NCBI GenBank assembly: GCA_950295325.1 | Contig: OX485806.1 | Coordinates: forward strand, 3,474,001-3,538,000 | Origin: Polytrichum commune | Taxonomy: Eukaryota > Streptophyta > Polytrichopsida > Polytrichales > Polytrichaceae | Reading direction: 5' to 3' | DNA: 64,000 bases | Shown: positions 37,501-47,330 of the stretch, in pieces | Numbering within the stretch: the stretch's first letter is position 1 | Layout: each line of letters begins with the position of its first letter | Notes under the pieces: generated by a model | Databases searched by the model: none | The model's input: only the letters and a program-made list of their open reading frames with translations | What the model was told of the DNA's origin: nothing | Position numbers and translations under genes: made by a program

Positions 37501-38635
37501 CTCTGCCATTCATGGATGTTGTGGTCAACTTCCTCAAGATGTCACTATGATTAGTGATGAGGATTTGAGAAGGTTGGGCCACGTGGATTTGATTATTGCA
37601 GGATGGCCTTGTCAAGGCCATTCGCGGGCAGGAACTGGCCAGGGATTGGATGATCCTAGGTCTAGTTTGTTTGCGGATTTGATGCGATTGACGCAATGGT
37701 GGTTTACCCACCAATCAACTCCGCCAGGGTACCTTTTCGAAAATGTACCATTATTGGGTGATACCCGACACAAAGTGGTGAAGAATGGTGAGTACATTAA
37801 CAAAATTCTGAGTACTCCAATATTTCTGGATGCTGCATCTTTGGGATCCTTTGCTCATCGGCCTCGTTGGTTTTGGACCAACTTGGTATCACCTCGGGTG
37901 CTTTCAGCGGCGATTGCCCGCATTCCCCGCCTTATGGATCGCAAGGTGGATGACATTTTAAATGATCATCGTGTTTCCTTGGCAGTTACCAAGGATGACA
38001 CCTTGCCATTTGCATTAATTAACAAGGTGGGAATTCCGAGAGGTGCACTACCTACTTTTGTGACATATCCACAGTCTTTTGCATTTCGATCTCGTGGACC
38101 TGGCATGGTTTGGGATTCAAAATCCCAAACTTATGAGGAACCTACGGCAGATGAGCGGGAACGCGCCATGGGTTTTCTTACAGGTACCACGGCTGCTCAC
38201 GGGCTTCAGGAAGGTCAGAGACGTTTCCTATTGGGGCAAACTATGGATCTTAATAGCATTGTGTGGATAATTGGAATTTGTCTTGCTGCTCAACAACGTA
38301 TGGATGACCAATTGCTTACTCTGAGGGCAGAGAACAATGGTCAGGGGGCAATGGAGCCGCAATCCAAGGATCACATTGAGGTCAATGACACCGAGGGATT
38401 ATTTCCTTTGAAACTTCATGTTGCGGAAGAGCTTCGAGCCCAACGTGTTTTTTCGGCTTTGGCCCAAGAGTTTGGGAAGTTGGAGGCCCATAAAATGTTT
38501 CCACTTCTATTTCTTGGTGATATTTCATATGTGGGTAGCTATTTAGCTACACAAACTGATTGTAGTGGAGAGGATACACATTTGGATTCAAGTGCACATG
38601 ATGGGGGCAAAGGTGTTGCCCTCTCCACGGACTAG
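34538..38635 (+). CDS. Gag-protease-DNA cytosine methyltransferase polyprotein (ORF1)
   Basis: Intact, 1365 residues. Gag occupies the N-terminal third, with two zinc knuckles: CX2CX4HX6C from 355 and a canonical CX2CX4HX4C from 402. The retroviral-type aspartic protease has DSGA at 708-711 and DILVGQQAL downstream. From about 930 to 1280 comes a cytosine-5 methyltransferase with motifs in standard order: EIFGGIGTG (936, SAM binding), RYIHVDNG, GWPCQGHS with catalytic Cys 1025, LFENV with Glu 1068, FAHRPRWFWTN (1106, motif VIII), ERERAMGF (motif IX region) and RRFLLGQTMDLNSIV (motif X). The FLDAxxxxxFAHRxRxFW arrangement is closest to DNMT3. Related cases known to me are retrotransposon DNMTs in charophytes and dinoflagellates. 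The stop codon is of a readthrough type and pol follows in the same frame, so Gag-only and Gag-Pol forms are expected. Confidence 0.92.
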   Translation: MVQTRSRYYRSPSPDYLEDVGTTNLEPEVDTNEAFEPISALDTTSRLRIWSVGTFDDMEDDRHNSVRDRFSGRAGGISLPDWKLRFRTWIKEKRQRSSNFNDWYAFELLPQHLEYEALQTYERWTEGHQRQLREVEQYWEARVELISALKDGAIATLAPPTLKEEESPAESKDTELALGPMVASSSTATLSRVARATQAALTAVGPPPPFNPLTEFVAHLEVEYGGFRRDQMQRIQDFRREKDDTPRTMYTRLARFAVESGGVFAESQLVKIFLSKIDKRLLELASPRIILDYEGRATLAQAFAVVERCDRALCQHDATDMVSWMTESPKSRRIVTATRSLAETQPVKEQKILHCWGCGEAGHSKNDPNCPKKKKTQPLGKFKQKMEPVRAGDNSKKRQLKCSHCGGTNHDVDHCFLLHPEMRPASYVTGKSPREQSLEAKVAELEQKLKSSASFAQISEPHVGGGTSGSDMYMFGAAGEVVAAASTRSQTLADAVASTSGGSNEVLHPRHAGPADQIGQARLPLSFGLVDTTVVGAKNPVPLRDGDSISKDVTQALAYKILHMPIFSGSEFMASDFKPAAVFHLAGRMLEGKADLPSLQVSQAVVDVPVAEEVEDLANLRASLADAAIIAFGKQTDIPPASISAVDTSFSNYASGAAYLADISARPARERHNLQPGVVRLMNDKSLFVVSRTDMPTIRVTPLKVMMDSGAQPVMIGKGLADSLGLTPASLDPCPFTIVTSVGGTERATGYTKAPLRLIFHVGAGPTYTHLSMKCVVTNATNYDILVGQQALYPLGFGLDNWTEEAWIRPGWSTGDGRKVFIPVTFAATAMTMVAEAMFGCSGSVADLPCAPVLLEETMDYTCNAAEQQCLPSFQILARHSKDPPSPWRTPKELSDHCRHIVADLELGEAPPTSSSFSFAQLIRWQPSPEGIVLVEIFGGIGTGLAAVLEAGITVWRYIHVDNGYAANRAVRHHIQQLLLRYPAQLSASAIHGCCGQLPQDVTMISDEDLRRLGHVDLIIAGWPCQGHSRAGTGQGLDDPRSSLFADLMRLTQWWFTHQSTPPGYLFENVPLLGDTRHKVVKNGEYINKILSTPIFLDAASLGSFAHRPRWFWTNLVSPRVLSAAIARIPRLMDRKVDDILNDHRVSLAVTKDDTLPFALINKVGIPRGALPTFVTYPQSFAFRSRGPGMVWDSKSQTYEEPTADERERAMGFLTGTTAAHGLQEGQRRFLLGQTMDLNSIVWIIGICLAAQQRMDDQLLTLRAENNGQGAMEPQSKDHIEVNDTEGLFPLKLHVAEELRAQRVFSALAQEFGKLEAHKMFPLLFLGDISYVGSYLATQTDCSGEDTHLDSSAHDGGKGVALSTD

Positions 38636-38641
38636 CAACCA
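38633..38641 (+). promoter_or_regulatory. TMV-type stop-codon readthrough signal
   Basis: The ORF1 stop is TAG followed by CAA CCA, which fits the known leaky context UAG-CARYYA. The frame continues open and encodes a typical pol N-terminus (IEVGPKLT, FAFSLHDLEGYKG, VRIQLEDDHPIFRR). This makes programmed readthrough the likely route to Gag-Pol. Confidence 0.75.
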
Positions 38642-41631
38642 CAGGCTGTGCTGGCACCAATTGGCAATCCTTCTATGAAGAAGGAAACCACGGAGTTTGA
38701 CGATTGGCCAATTGAAGTGGGGCCAAAGCTTACTGGTGCCGAAGCACGAAAGGTACGGGCATTTATTCGCTCTTACCGTAATTGTTTTGCCTTTAGTCTT
38801 CATGATCTTGAAGGATATAAAGGTAAACCTGTTCGTATTCAACTCGAGGACGACCACCCTATTTTCAGACGGAAAAACGGATGTGTGGTGATTATCGTCC
38901 AGTCAACCGCAAGACCAAGTCGGATCGATATCCAATGCCGATGCCGGAGGAGTTGTTTGATGCACTAGGATTTTCTAGAATCTTCAGCACTCTGGATTTG
39001 AGGTCTGGTTATCACCAATTACCTTTGTTGTTGGGTGATCGGGTGAAGACCGCATTTTGGGGAATTGATAAAGATGGCAAGGATCAACTTTATCATTGGA
39101 AATTTCTGCCATTTGGTCTCAAGAATGCACCAGCTGAATTTCAGCGGGTGATGGACCAATTATTGGCTGGTTTGCCGTTTGCTAGATGTTACATTGATGA
39201 TGTTATCATCTTTAGTAACAGTCCACATGATCATGTGAGACATTTGCAAGCGGTATTTGAACGACTTCAACGGTGGGGACTCCGTTTACATCATGGAAAA
39301 TGTAAGTTTTTCCATGATCAATTGCCCTATTTAGGCCACATGATTGTTCCTGGCGGTCTTGGTGTGCAACAGGCGAAGGTGGATGCTTTGCACAAAATCC
39401 CCGCACCTAGTGATGTACCACGGCTTCGTGCATTTCTAGGATTGGCAAATTATTATAGGAGGTTTGTCAAAAACTTTAGTTTGATTGCCAAACCTCTTAC
39501 CATTCTCACGGGGAAAGACCAACCATGGATTTGGAGTCGGGAACAACAACAGGCATTTGATACATTGAAGCAGAGGCTCGGTTCAGCGCCAGTGCTTCGA
39601 CGCCCGGATGTGTCTAGAGCTTTTCAATTGCACACGGATTGGAGTGCAGTGGGATTGGGAGCGGTATTGACACAGAAAGATGAAGAGGGAAAGGAATATG
39701 TGGTGGCTTATGCATCTAGAAGCAATAATAGTGCTGAATCTAATTATTCTTCTTATGAAGGCGAGGCCTTGGCGGCCGTTTGGGCCATTGCACATTTTCG
39801 ACCTTATTTGTATGGGCAAAAGTTTACTTTGGTGACTGATCATCAGCCTTTAAAATGGCTTATGGAATCAGATAAGTTCACCGGGAAACTTGCTAGGTGG
39901 GCATTGTTACTTCAGGAATATGATTTTGAAGTTGTTCACCGAGCAGGAATTGCCAACTTGGATGCAGACGGATTGTCTCGCAATCCAAGTCCTTCAGATG
40001 AGGATTTAACTGGAGCCAGGTGGCATGGAGATTGTGATCGTGAGGCAGTGCCGGGTTGGCATGCTGCCACATATCTCACAATGATGTCGGGATTGGCTGC
40101 TGAGATCCTTGTAGAAGAACAGGATGAGGAGGTTGATAAATCTCTCGTTGTTAGTGATGTGTGGGAAGACCAGGCGGTCTTGCACAAACTTCAACAAGGG
40201 ATATTTCCTCTTGGACTATCTGCTATGGAGCGAGATAGAGTTAGTCACAGGATAACAAGGTTTCGTTGGGCAAACAGCTTGTTATTTCGTGTGTGGCCGA
40301 ACGGAACGAGGCGCATCGTTCCAAGGCCAGATCAAAGAGCTTCTTTGGTGCGGCAAGTGCACGAGGAGCTTGGACATTTTGGAGTGCGAAGGACACACTC
40401 TAAGTTGCGCAACCAATATTGGTGGACTGGTATGTATCAACAGGTTGCCGCTTATGTTTCTAGGTGTGAAGTATGTGACCGGGTCAGGTCAAGTTTTAAT
40501 ACTTTATCACCTCAACTTCAGCCTTTACCTATTATGGGTTTGGGATATCGTTGGTCTTTGGATTTTGCCGGACCACTTACTATCACTCCACGTGGCTCCA
40601 AGTATGTGCTTGTGATGGTGGAGCATTTTAGTAAGTGGATTGAACTCGTGGCTCTTCCCCAAAATTCCTCAGAATTGGCGGCTATGGCATTTCTTGATCG
40701 AGTTTTGGCACGGTTTGGAGCACCTGCAGAGGTGTTGACGGATCAAGGGAGAGAATTTCTTGGATCTTTCGAGGCTTTGTGCACCAAGGCTTTGATTGAT
40801 CATCGGACAACTTCCAGAGATCACCCTGAGGCAGATGGCTTAGCTGAACGAGTTGTTCAGACGGTTAAGCGCGGTTTGCGGAAGTATGGATTGCTTCATG
40901 GCAACCATCGCGATTGGGACTTGATGTTACCATGGATAGCAATGGGTTATCGTTTCAGCAGGCAAGCATCTTTGGCATCCTATAGTCCTTACCAACTCTT
41001 GTATGGACGGGAACCAATTTTACCTAGCTCGGTGCGAGAGAAATTGGCTCCCGTGGTAAACTTGGATGATCCAGATGTTTGGGCTCAATGTCTTCATGAC
41101 CGAGCAGCGTTCTTCCAAAAGGCCATGCCTATGGCTATGGAGAACTTGAATATTGCTCAACATCGTGATACATTACGGTATGCCCGGATCCGCAGTGGAG
41201 CTTATCGACCTCAGGTTCATAGATTTTCCAAGGGGGATTATGTTTACTTGCAACGGGAGGCGCCTACGACATTGGATGTCAAGGCTGGGCGCACGATTTT
41301 GCGGGTAAAAGATGTCTTGCCAAGTGGTATATTATTGCTTGAAGGCAAGGATGGACGGGAATGTCGTGAGCATTCAAAGAATTGTGCTCCATGTCACCTT
41401 CCCATCGACGGCTCTGTGCATCCCGAGTTGGCGGTTGTACCACAGGGTCTGCCTTGTTATGTTTGTGGAGAGAAGAAAGGAGCTGCAACAATGTTATTGT
41501 GCGACCAATGTCAACGTGGATGGCACATGGCATGTTTGACACCTCCCCTTTTGACTCTTCCTTCTGGCAATTGGGTTTGTCCTCGTTGTCGGAAAGCCTC
41601 TCATTCCGTGGCCGTTAATGGTCATGATTGA
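38636..41631 (+). pseudogene. Ty3 pol: RT (N-terminus deleted), RNase H, integrase, PHD finger
   Basis: The readthrough frame runs to about 38872 (PIFRR). The sequence then jumps to TEKRMCGDYRPVN in another frame, open from 38881 to 41631 (916 codons). The roughly 50-60 residues that normally lie between these two blocks, including the first RT finger motif, are missing, presumably by a deletion with frameshift. Positions counted from 38881: RT active site YIDD 104-107; RNase H with HTDWS (Asp 253) and YEGEALA; integrase HHCC zinc domain (about 493-535), catalytic Asp 561, Asp 621 and Glu 656; then a C4HC3 PHD finger from 859 to about 905 (CYVC, CDQC, GWHMAC, WVCPRC). The PHD finger occupies the place where plant chromoviruses carry a chromodomain. 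Apart from the deletion no stop is present. Confidence 0.88.
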
Positions 41632-41956
41632 GAATTTTGTGGATGTTTACCACATGTTTTAGTGGTGAAGTTGTTATTTAGTTGGTTGGAAATTTTATGG
41701 GATTAAGACCACATTGAAAGAGTTATCCAAGAATTCAACATTAATTGTTGAAGGCGATTAAGGATGGGGCTCACATTGCACCCAGCCTACAGTTCTTGGA
41801 TTACTTTGTCAATCACGAGTTTAATTCCTTCGATTACTACTACCCAATTAAATATGTATAGATGTAGCAACAACTTCATCATGTTCAACAACTCTACCGA
41901 TGAGTGTGTTTGTTCCTAGCCGATTGGAGGGGCTCCTTATCTGCTAGTGGGGGCAC

Positions 41957-42585
41957 TTGAAGAGGTGGTTGTTTAGCATTTTAGTTTGCTATTTCATTTT
42001 GCTAATTGATGTTGACAACGACACTCGATCTGTTGTGTTTAACGATCTTAGTTTACACGACAGCTGTCACGTGAGGTGACATCGGGGGCTAAGTTACATC
42101 AATTTAGGAGTAAATGGACTCCATTAGGAGTCCATGTGTGTTGGGATGAGTAACGGACTCCATTGGGAGTCCTAGTTAGTTGTTCATCCACTCCATGGAT
42201 GAACTCCACATAGGATTGGGGTTGTATGGAGAGGAAGGCCTCTTGACTTGCCATTGTTGTCAAGTCAAGTCTTGTGAGTGTGTTTTGAGAGAGAGAGAGA
42301 GCTTGTTGTTGCTTTCTCATGGCTATGGTGTAGTAGATTATGAGTAAAGCCTTTGCATTCTTTCTCCACCACTTGCACTCTTGGATTCTCCCTTCGTGGA
42401 GTGAGAGATAGCTTGACTCTTGTGTGTGAATTTTAGAGTTTCTTAAGCTTTGTAAGGAGATATTTTAGTTTCTTAAGCTTGAAGAGGTGGTTGTTTAGCA
42501 TTTTAGTTTGCTATTTCATTTTGCTAATTGATGTTGACAACGACACTCGATCTGTTGTGTTTAACGATCTTAGTTTACACGACAA
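41957..42585 (+). repeat. 3' LTR fragment flanked by a 106-bp direct duplication
   Basis: The block starting 'cttgaagaggtggttgttta' and ending 'agtttacacgaca' occurs at 41957-42062 and again at 42478-42585. The LTR copy 42065-42481 lies between them, joined through a shared 'cttg'. The first block runs into the LTR; the second runs into unrelated sequence. A rearrangement or template switch at the 3' end of the element is the likely cause. Confidence 0.8.
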
Positions 42586-45500
42586 TTGGAACTATCATCT
42601 TTGTAGTTTTTGTCTATGTAGTGACATAGCAATTTTTGTTGACATAGAACAAGTTGACATAGAACAAGTTGACATAGCAGTTTTTGTTGAGCCTAGTTGG
42701 CATGGTTTGAAAGCCCAGGTGGCAACTATGGCTAAGAGCCGTTGCCAGCAAGCTCGGGGCATTGCCAATCCTTGGTGGCAAGCTTAGGCCTTTGACAAGC
42801 CTCAATGGTAGCTAGGTCAAGGGCCTATTCGGGGCCGAACTCCATCATCTTCACTTTACAATAAATTTTGAAATCCGGTATGGCCTAGTAGTGCAACATT
42901 AGGATCCGGTCATAGACCAAATTCCTTTTTGGATAACTTTATTGCAACATAGAAGACACGTATATTATGTTTTGCCCCCAAATAGGCCTCATGGGCCATC
43001 AAGGGGCATAAGACACAATATTGAATTTGGTAATGACGCTTAAGTTAGGAGTGACCTAACCATTGTTCATGACTTTACAATTGTTGACAAGTTGTTTAGA
43101 GCAACAACTTCCACATCAATGCGAGCATTGAAGTTATGATTATTCCAATACATGGTTCATTGCTTTTGAGATTGAGATATACGAGTGGGATTCTAAATGA
43201 TCTCAACAAATTTGACCAAACCATTAATTCTCTTTTTAGGAATGAAGTTGAGATGGAAATTGAAGAAATATGCATTGATCGTTATTTGGAGACAAAGAGG
43301 CAAGGAACAAGAAGTGTGGCAAGACCATGGGTATGTGAAAAGAGAAGGCATTTGTACTAGTGTTGGGGTTACAGAAGGTGAACATGAAGGCTATCTTGGT
43401 AATAGGGGATTGTGGAAGGCAATTTGCATATAAGGGCTAAACATGGACTTGTGAAAAAATATTAAACAAAGTATTGAAGTTCAATTGTTAAACTCGTAAT
43501 GAGATGAACTTAAAATTGACATAAACTTCAAAAATGTAAAAGGATACAAGTTAATTAATCATGTAGGCAAACATCACTCTATCAAATTAAATTGTGAAGC
43601 AATATTGGATTAATTAGTCAACGAACTTCAATTACCAAGGTGATTTTTACAGACTATTGTCCAAGACCATGGTGCATATTATTATTACAATTAAATATTA
43701 TCTAAGTAATTCATGGCCACTTGTCAATTGTAAGTAAAATTGTCTTAAAATCAAGGAATGAACAATTGTTTTGGCACCTACCTAACCTGCCATGGACAAT
43801 AGTTTTGGAAACTTACAGGTTGTTGCCTTTAATCAACCGTGTAATCAACCCACATAAGGACAATGATCGGACAAACTCACTCAATCAAAGATAAATTAAT
43901 TAACCTACCAACCCGCATGGTACGTTTGATGTTGATTATTGATACCATGCATTCACCTGTATATCATACCAACATTGGTAGGTACACCATTAATCCTATA
44001 AATGTAGACTACCATTTGGAATCACAAACTAATGTAACTTATCATCAAAATTATGAACTTTTTGTACCAAAAAAGTTATGTCCTTGACACATATTATTAT
44101 TGAGATTGATGCATAATACAAGTAACGATTGATAATCTCAATAATAATAAAAAAGGAGGAGTTATAACGATGTGTAACCCTAAATCGTAACCAACACCAA
44201 AAGGACTATTTGGTGTACCTTGTTGTTTTCATGGCAATAGGCGGGGGTTGTGTTGTATTGGTTGCTCCATTTGTGTGGATGTGGGATATCCAACTCACGG
44301 GAGAGATGCCGGTGAAGTATGAATGGCCACCAGGGTTTAAGCAAGTTAAAAGTGAGAGCCATATCCCATGTGGTTCTTGTGGCCCATGGGGTCAAATGCC
44401 ACGTGGACCCGTGGTCCGTCACCCACATGTACCTTATGAGAGGATTTGGACGCTTTGTGATGGTGAAGCACCGTAAGCCCACGGGACGGAGAAACATGTG
44501 AATGTGTTGTGTGTTTTTGTCCGTTTGTTCCAAAAGCCTAGTGAGCATTGTGGGGTTGGTTTTGTTTTGTTTGTTTTGGGTACAACTTGAACGGACATAA
44601 CATTGTTCAAGTTTTCGTGCAATTCCACGGACCGAAGAATATCCACAAGAGGTACATTGTTCGTTCTTAGGGTCGATTCGCATGGGGTCCCAAATCCCCA
44701 GTCCCTAGTCCCAAGACCCGACATGTTGGCAAAGTCCCAACTTTTGAACCTCGAGAACCCCTCCGAGTATGGCTTGGTTAGCATGAGATCTGGTCAAATC
44801 TTGTCAAATCTATGCCAAACAAATTCTCGGAACTTGTGTTGCAAGATGGGCCTAACTTTTTGCCTTGGCCCAACTCTCAACACAACTTATGAGCATCACC
44901 TTCAAAAAACGTTGCCATGTAGGCATCCACGTCATACTTGAGGACTTAGAAATTGGGACCCCATGTGTAAGGGCCCTTACCCGTGCCTCTCCTCAAACAT
45001 AATTGCCAAATAAAGGGAATGGGCTTGATAGGTTTAGTATTGCTATAAATTCCATCGCAAACAATAATACAACCACCTAGGGACAATTTAGCCAAAGGCG
45101 GGCTTCTATTCCACCATGAAAATGGTGAGGCCAATCTTTCCTATAATCAATAAGAGACTCATTGACACACCAACTTATACTCTCAAAACTATAAATGACT
45201 AGAACCCCGTGGCCAAGGAAGGAGCTCTAGTTTTATCTATAGTTATGTTTGATAGCCACAACAATAGCCAAAGTTGGTGAACCCCCTAATGTTGTGTCTT
45301 CTAAAGCCTAAATTCTAAACAAGAAAATGATGAACGACTCTTCCTTGCATGAAACCCACACATATCAAGCCTTTGCGTCTTCTACTTTTTTTAGCTTCTT
45401 TATTTAGATTTTTATGCATGATTCTTTTATGTCCACAAATTCTGTGAAAATGCCCTCCTTTCATCAATAACTTCTCATAAAAAATTAAAGCAAATTAAAT

Positions 45501-46619
45501 TTCATGTAATCGTATTGTACAGTACATGTATGCATGTGTGGCATGAGATTTTCTTTGACAACACCCTACATAAACCTAGAGAATATCACAATACTTTTTC
45601 TTCCTCCAAGGTTTTGTGCCATTCAAATTTGATATAATTGTTGATGGTATGTGAACTCATTATGAAACTCTTAGTGCTCCTTTGTGGTGTAGAATTGATA
45701 TGGGATAAACTAGGATAGAGGGAATTATTGCATACGAGTGTACCTTTCATCCATCCAACATAAAAACTTGACCCTCTTGTAGAGTGTGCCTGATTCATCC
45801 CAATGACTTGAACTGGACTAAGACGGGGTCTTTAAAACTAACTCCAATGTCAATATAGTAATGTTAGGATTGCATATTATTTCAAGGCTTATATGTTGGA
45901 TGAATGAGAGGTACACTTGAATGCAATAATCCCCTCTCTCCCACGAACAACCAAGTGTGAACGATTTTCGACATTGTATGCATATCGTACATACAATGTA
46001 CAATGCTATTAATGCTAACTTGAGATTCGTGGCGTCTATGCAAAACTCATCCATGATGGATGAAGGGATTCCAATATACAAATTTCCCACAAGATTAAGG
46101 GCCAATTCATTCAAGTCGACATCACTAGACTAATGCAAGGTCTTTGACTTTGCTTCGAAGTCAAATCATCTAAAAATAATCATTCACATGTTATAATATA
46201 ATTCACTACATTTTCACGTACGCAATGGATTGAACTTACGTAGACACCACGAAATCCCTAGCCATGAACGCCATAGAATGGGCCACAACGGTTCTTTGTT
46301 ACGGTGCAAAATTGTCACCATCCCACCCGTTCTTTAGTACAATCTAAGAGCACTTGCCCATAAAATATTGGATCACCCAACATCTAGGATTTATTAAGTT
46401 ATAGCCGCATCCATGCGATTCATGTGTTTGTGTCAAGTGCCACATGGATCCCACATGTACTCCAAACTTAAGGTACACTAACCAGGTCTATTTTGACAGA
46501 GTCTTGTTCATGAGCTCATTCTTTGGGGTTGGGGGGGGGGGGGGGGGGTAATGAGAATCTAATTGAAATGTTTGTTTGGTCAAGAAATATATGCAATGGA
46601 TAGTTTAATTCCTAAGCTA

Positions 46620-47130
46620 GTAAGGGCTACTTCACACACAAGCCAAGAGCGGTGACCATGAAATTGTGAGAGCCCAAAAGAAAGTGTCCAAAGGCCGTCC
46701 CGAGACACTTCCAAAATCATGTAGCGTGGTCACGGAAACTCCAGTGTAGTGTGAAGTCATATGTGACCGGGCCCTCAACCAAATGCTATTTCGATGAATT
46801 TTTTTATCCAAGTGGGTCCTCACACATGATAAAATAGAATAAAGCAACGGTTGTGAGCGTTTGGAGTGTCATGGTCTCCCGGTTTTGTGTTAGGCCTACC
46901 TCCAAGAGGTGGTTTTTGAAAATAATCCAAGTGACCATGAAACATGATCCATTCGATGCCATGTAGGAAGGAATCCATGTGGACTTTACATCCATCTTGC
47001 ATTCACATACTCCGTTGGTCCCTCAAACGTAGTGTGAAGCAAACTTGGACTAGCTCCACCTTTTCCACCAATGAGAGTGCTTGAAGTGTAATGATCACGG
47101 GCTATCAGTCTCATGTGTGAAGGGGCCCTA
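46620..47130 (+). repeat. Dispersed repeat family 3, copy 2
   Basis: 'acacacaagccaagagcggt', 'gaccatgaaattgtgagagc' and 'gatcacgggctatcagtctc' match 4660-5010 in order. The spacing is larger here, so an insertion or deletion separates the copies. Confidence 0.5.
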
Positions 47131-47149
47131 AGGTATGTGTATGTTATGT

Positions 47150-47330
47150 GGTCACTCTTCTTGATTGGACACCTACATTCAAGTGGTATAAGTTATGGCA
47201 AGGCTTCTTATTAAGAATGGACAACAAAACAAACATGTGTACAGTGGGATTCAATTATGCTTGAAATATAGACACCATTCTAGGTTCAATAATTAACACA
47301 ATCAAGAGGATCATTAAGGGAGGAATGGAC
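47150..47330 (+). repeat. Dispersed repeat family 1, copy E
   Basis: 'ggacacctacattcaagtgg', 'aagaatggacaacaaaacaa', 'acatgtgta', 'cattctaggttcaataatta' and 'acacaatcaagaggatc' follow the family order. Confidence 0.65.

Larger units (their letters stand above)
32699..42481 (+). mobile_element. Ty3/gypsy retrotransposon carrying a cytosine methyltransferase and a PHD finger
   Basis: Near-identical direct repeats (32699-33113 and 42065-42481) flank a gag-protease-methyltransferase ORF and a pol region in the order RT, RNase H, integrase, PHD finger. RT before integrase defines Ty3/gypsy. The two repeats differ only by two bases in a GA run, so the insertion is recent. The 3' repeat breaks off at 42481, so the right LTR border, target-site duplication and polypurine tract cannot be fixed. 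No primer-binding site matching the usual plant initiator Met tRNA was found. pol has lost part of the RT, so this copy cannot transpose by itself. Confidence 0.9.

Noticed and set aside
44180-44683. 167-codon minus-strand frame
   Set aside because: No recognisable motif, odd composition, and overlapping frames of similar length on the other strand.
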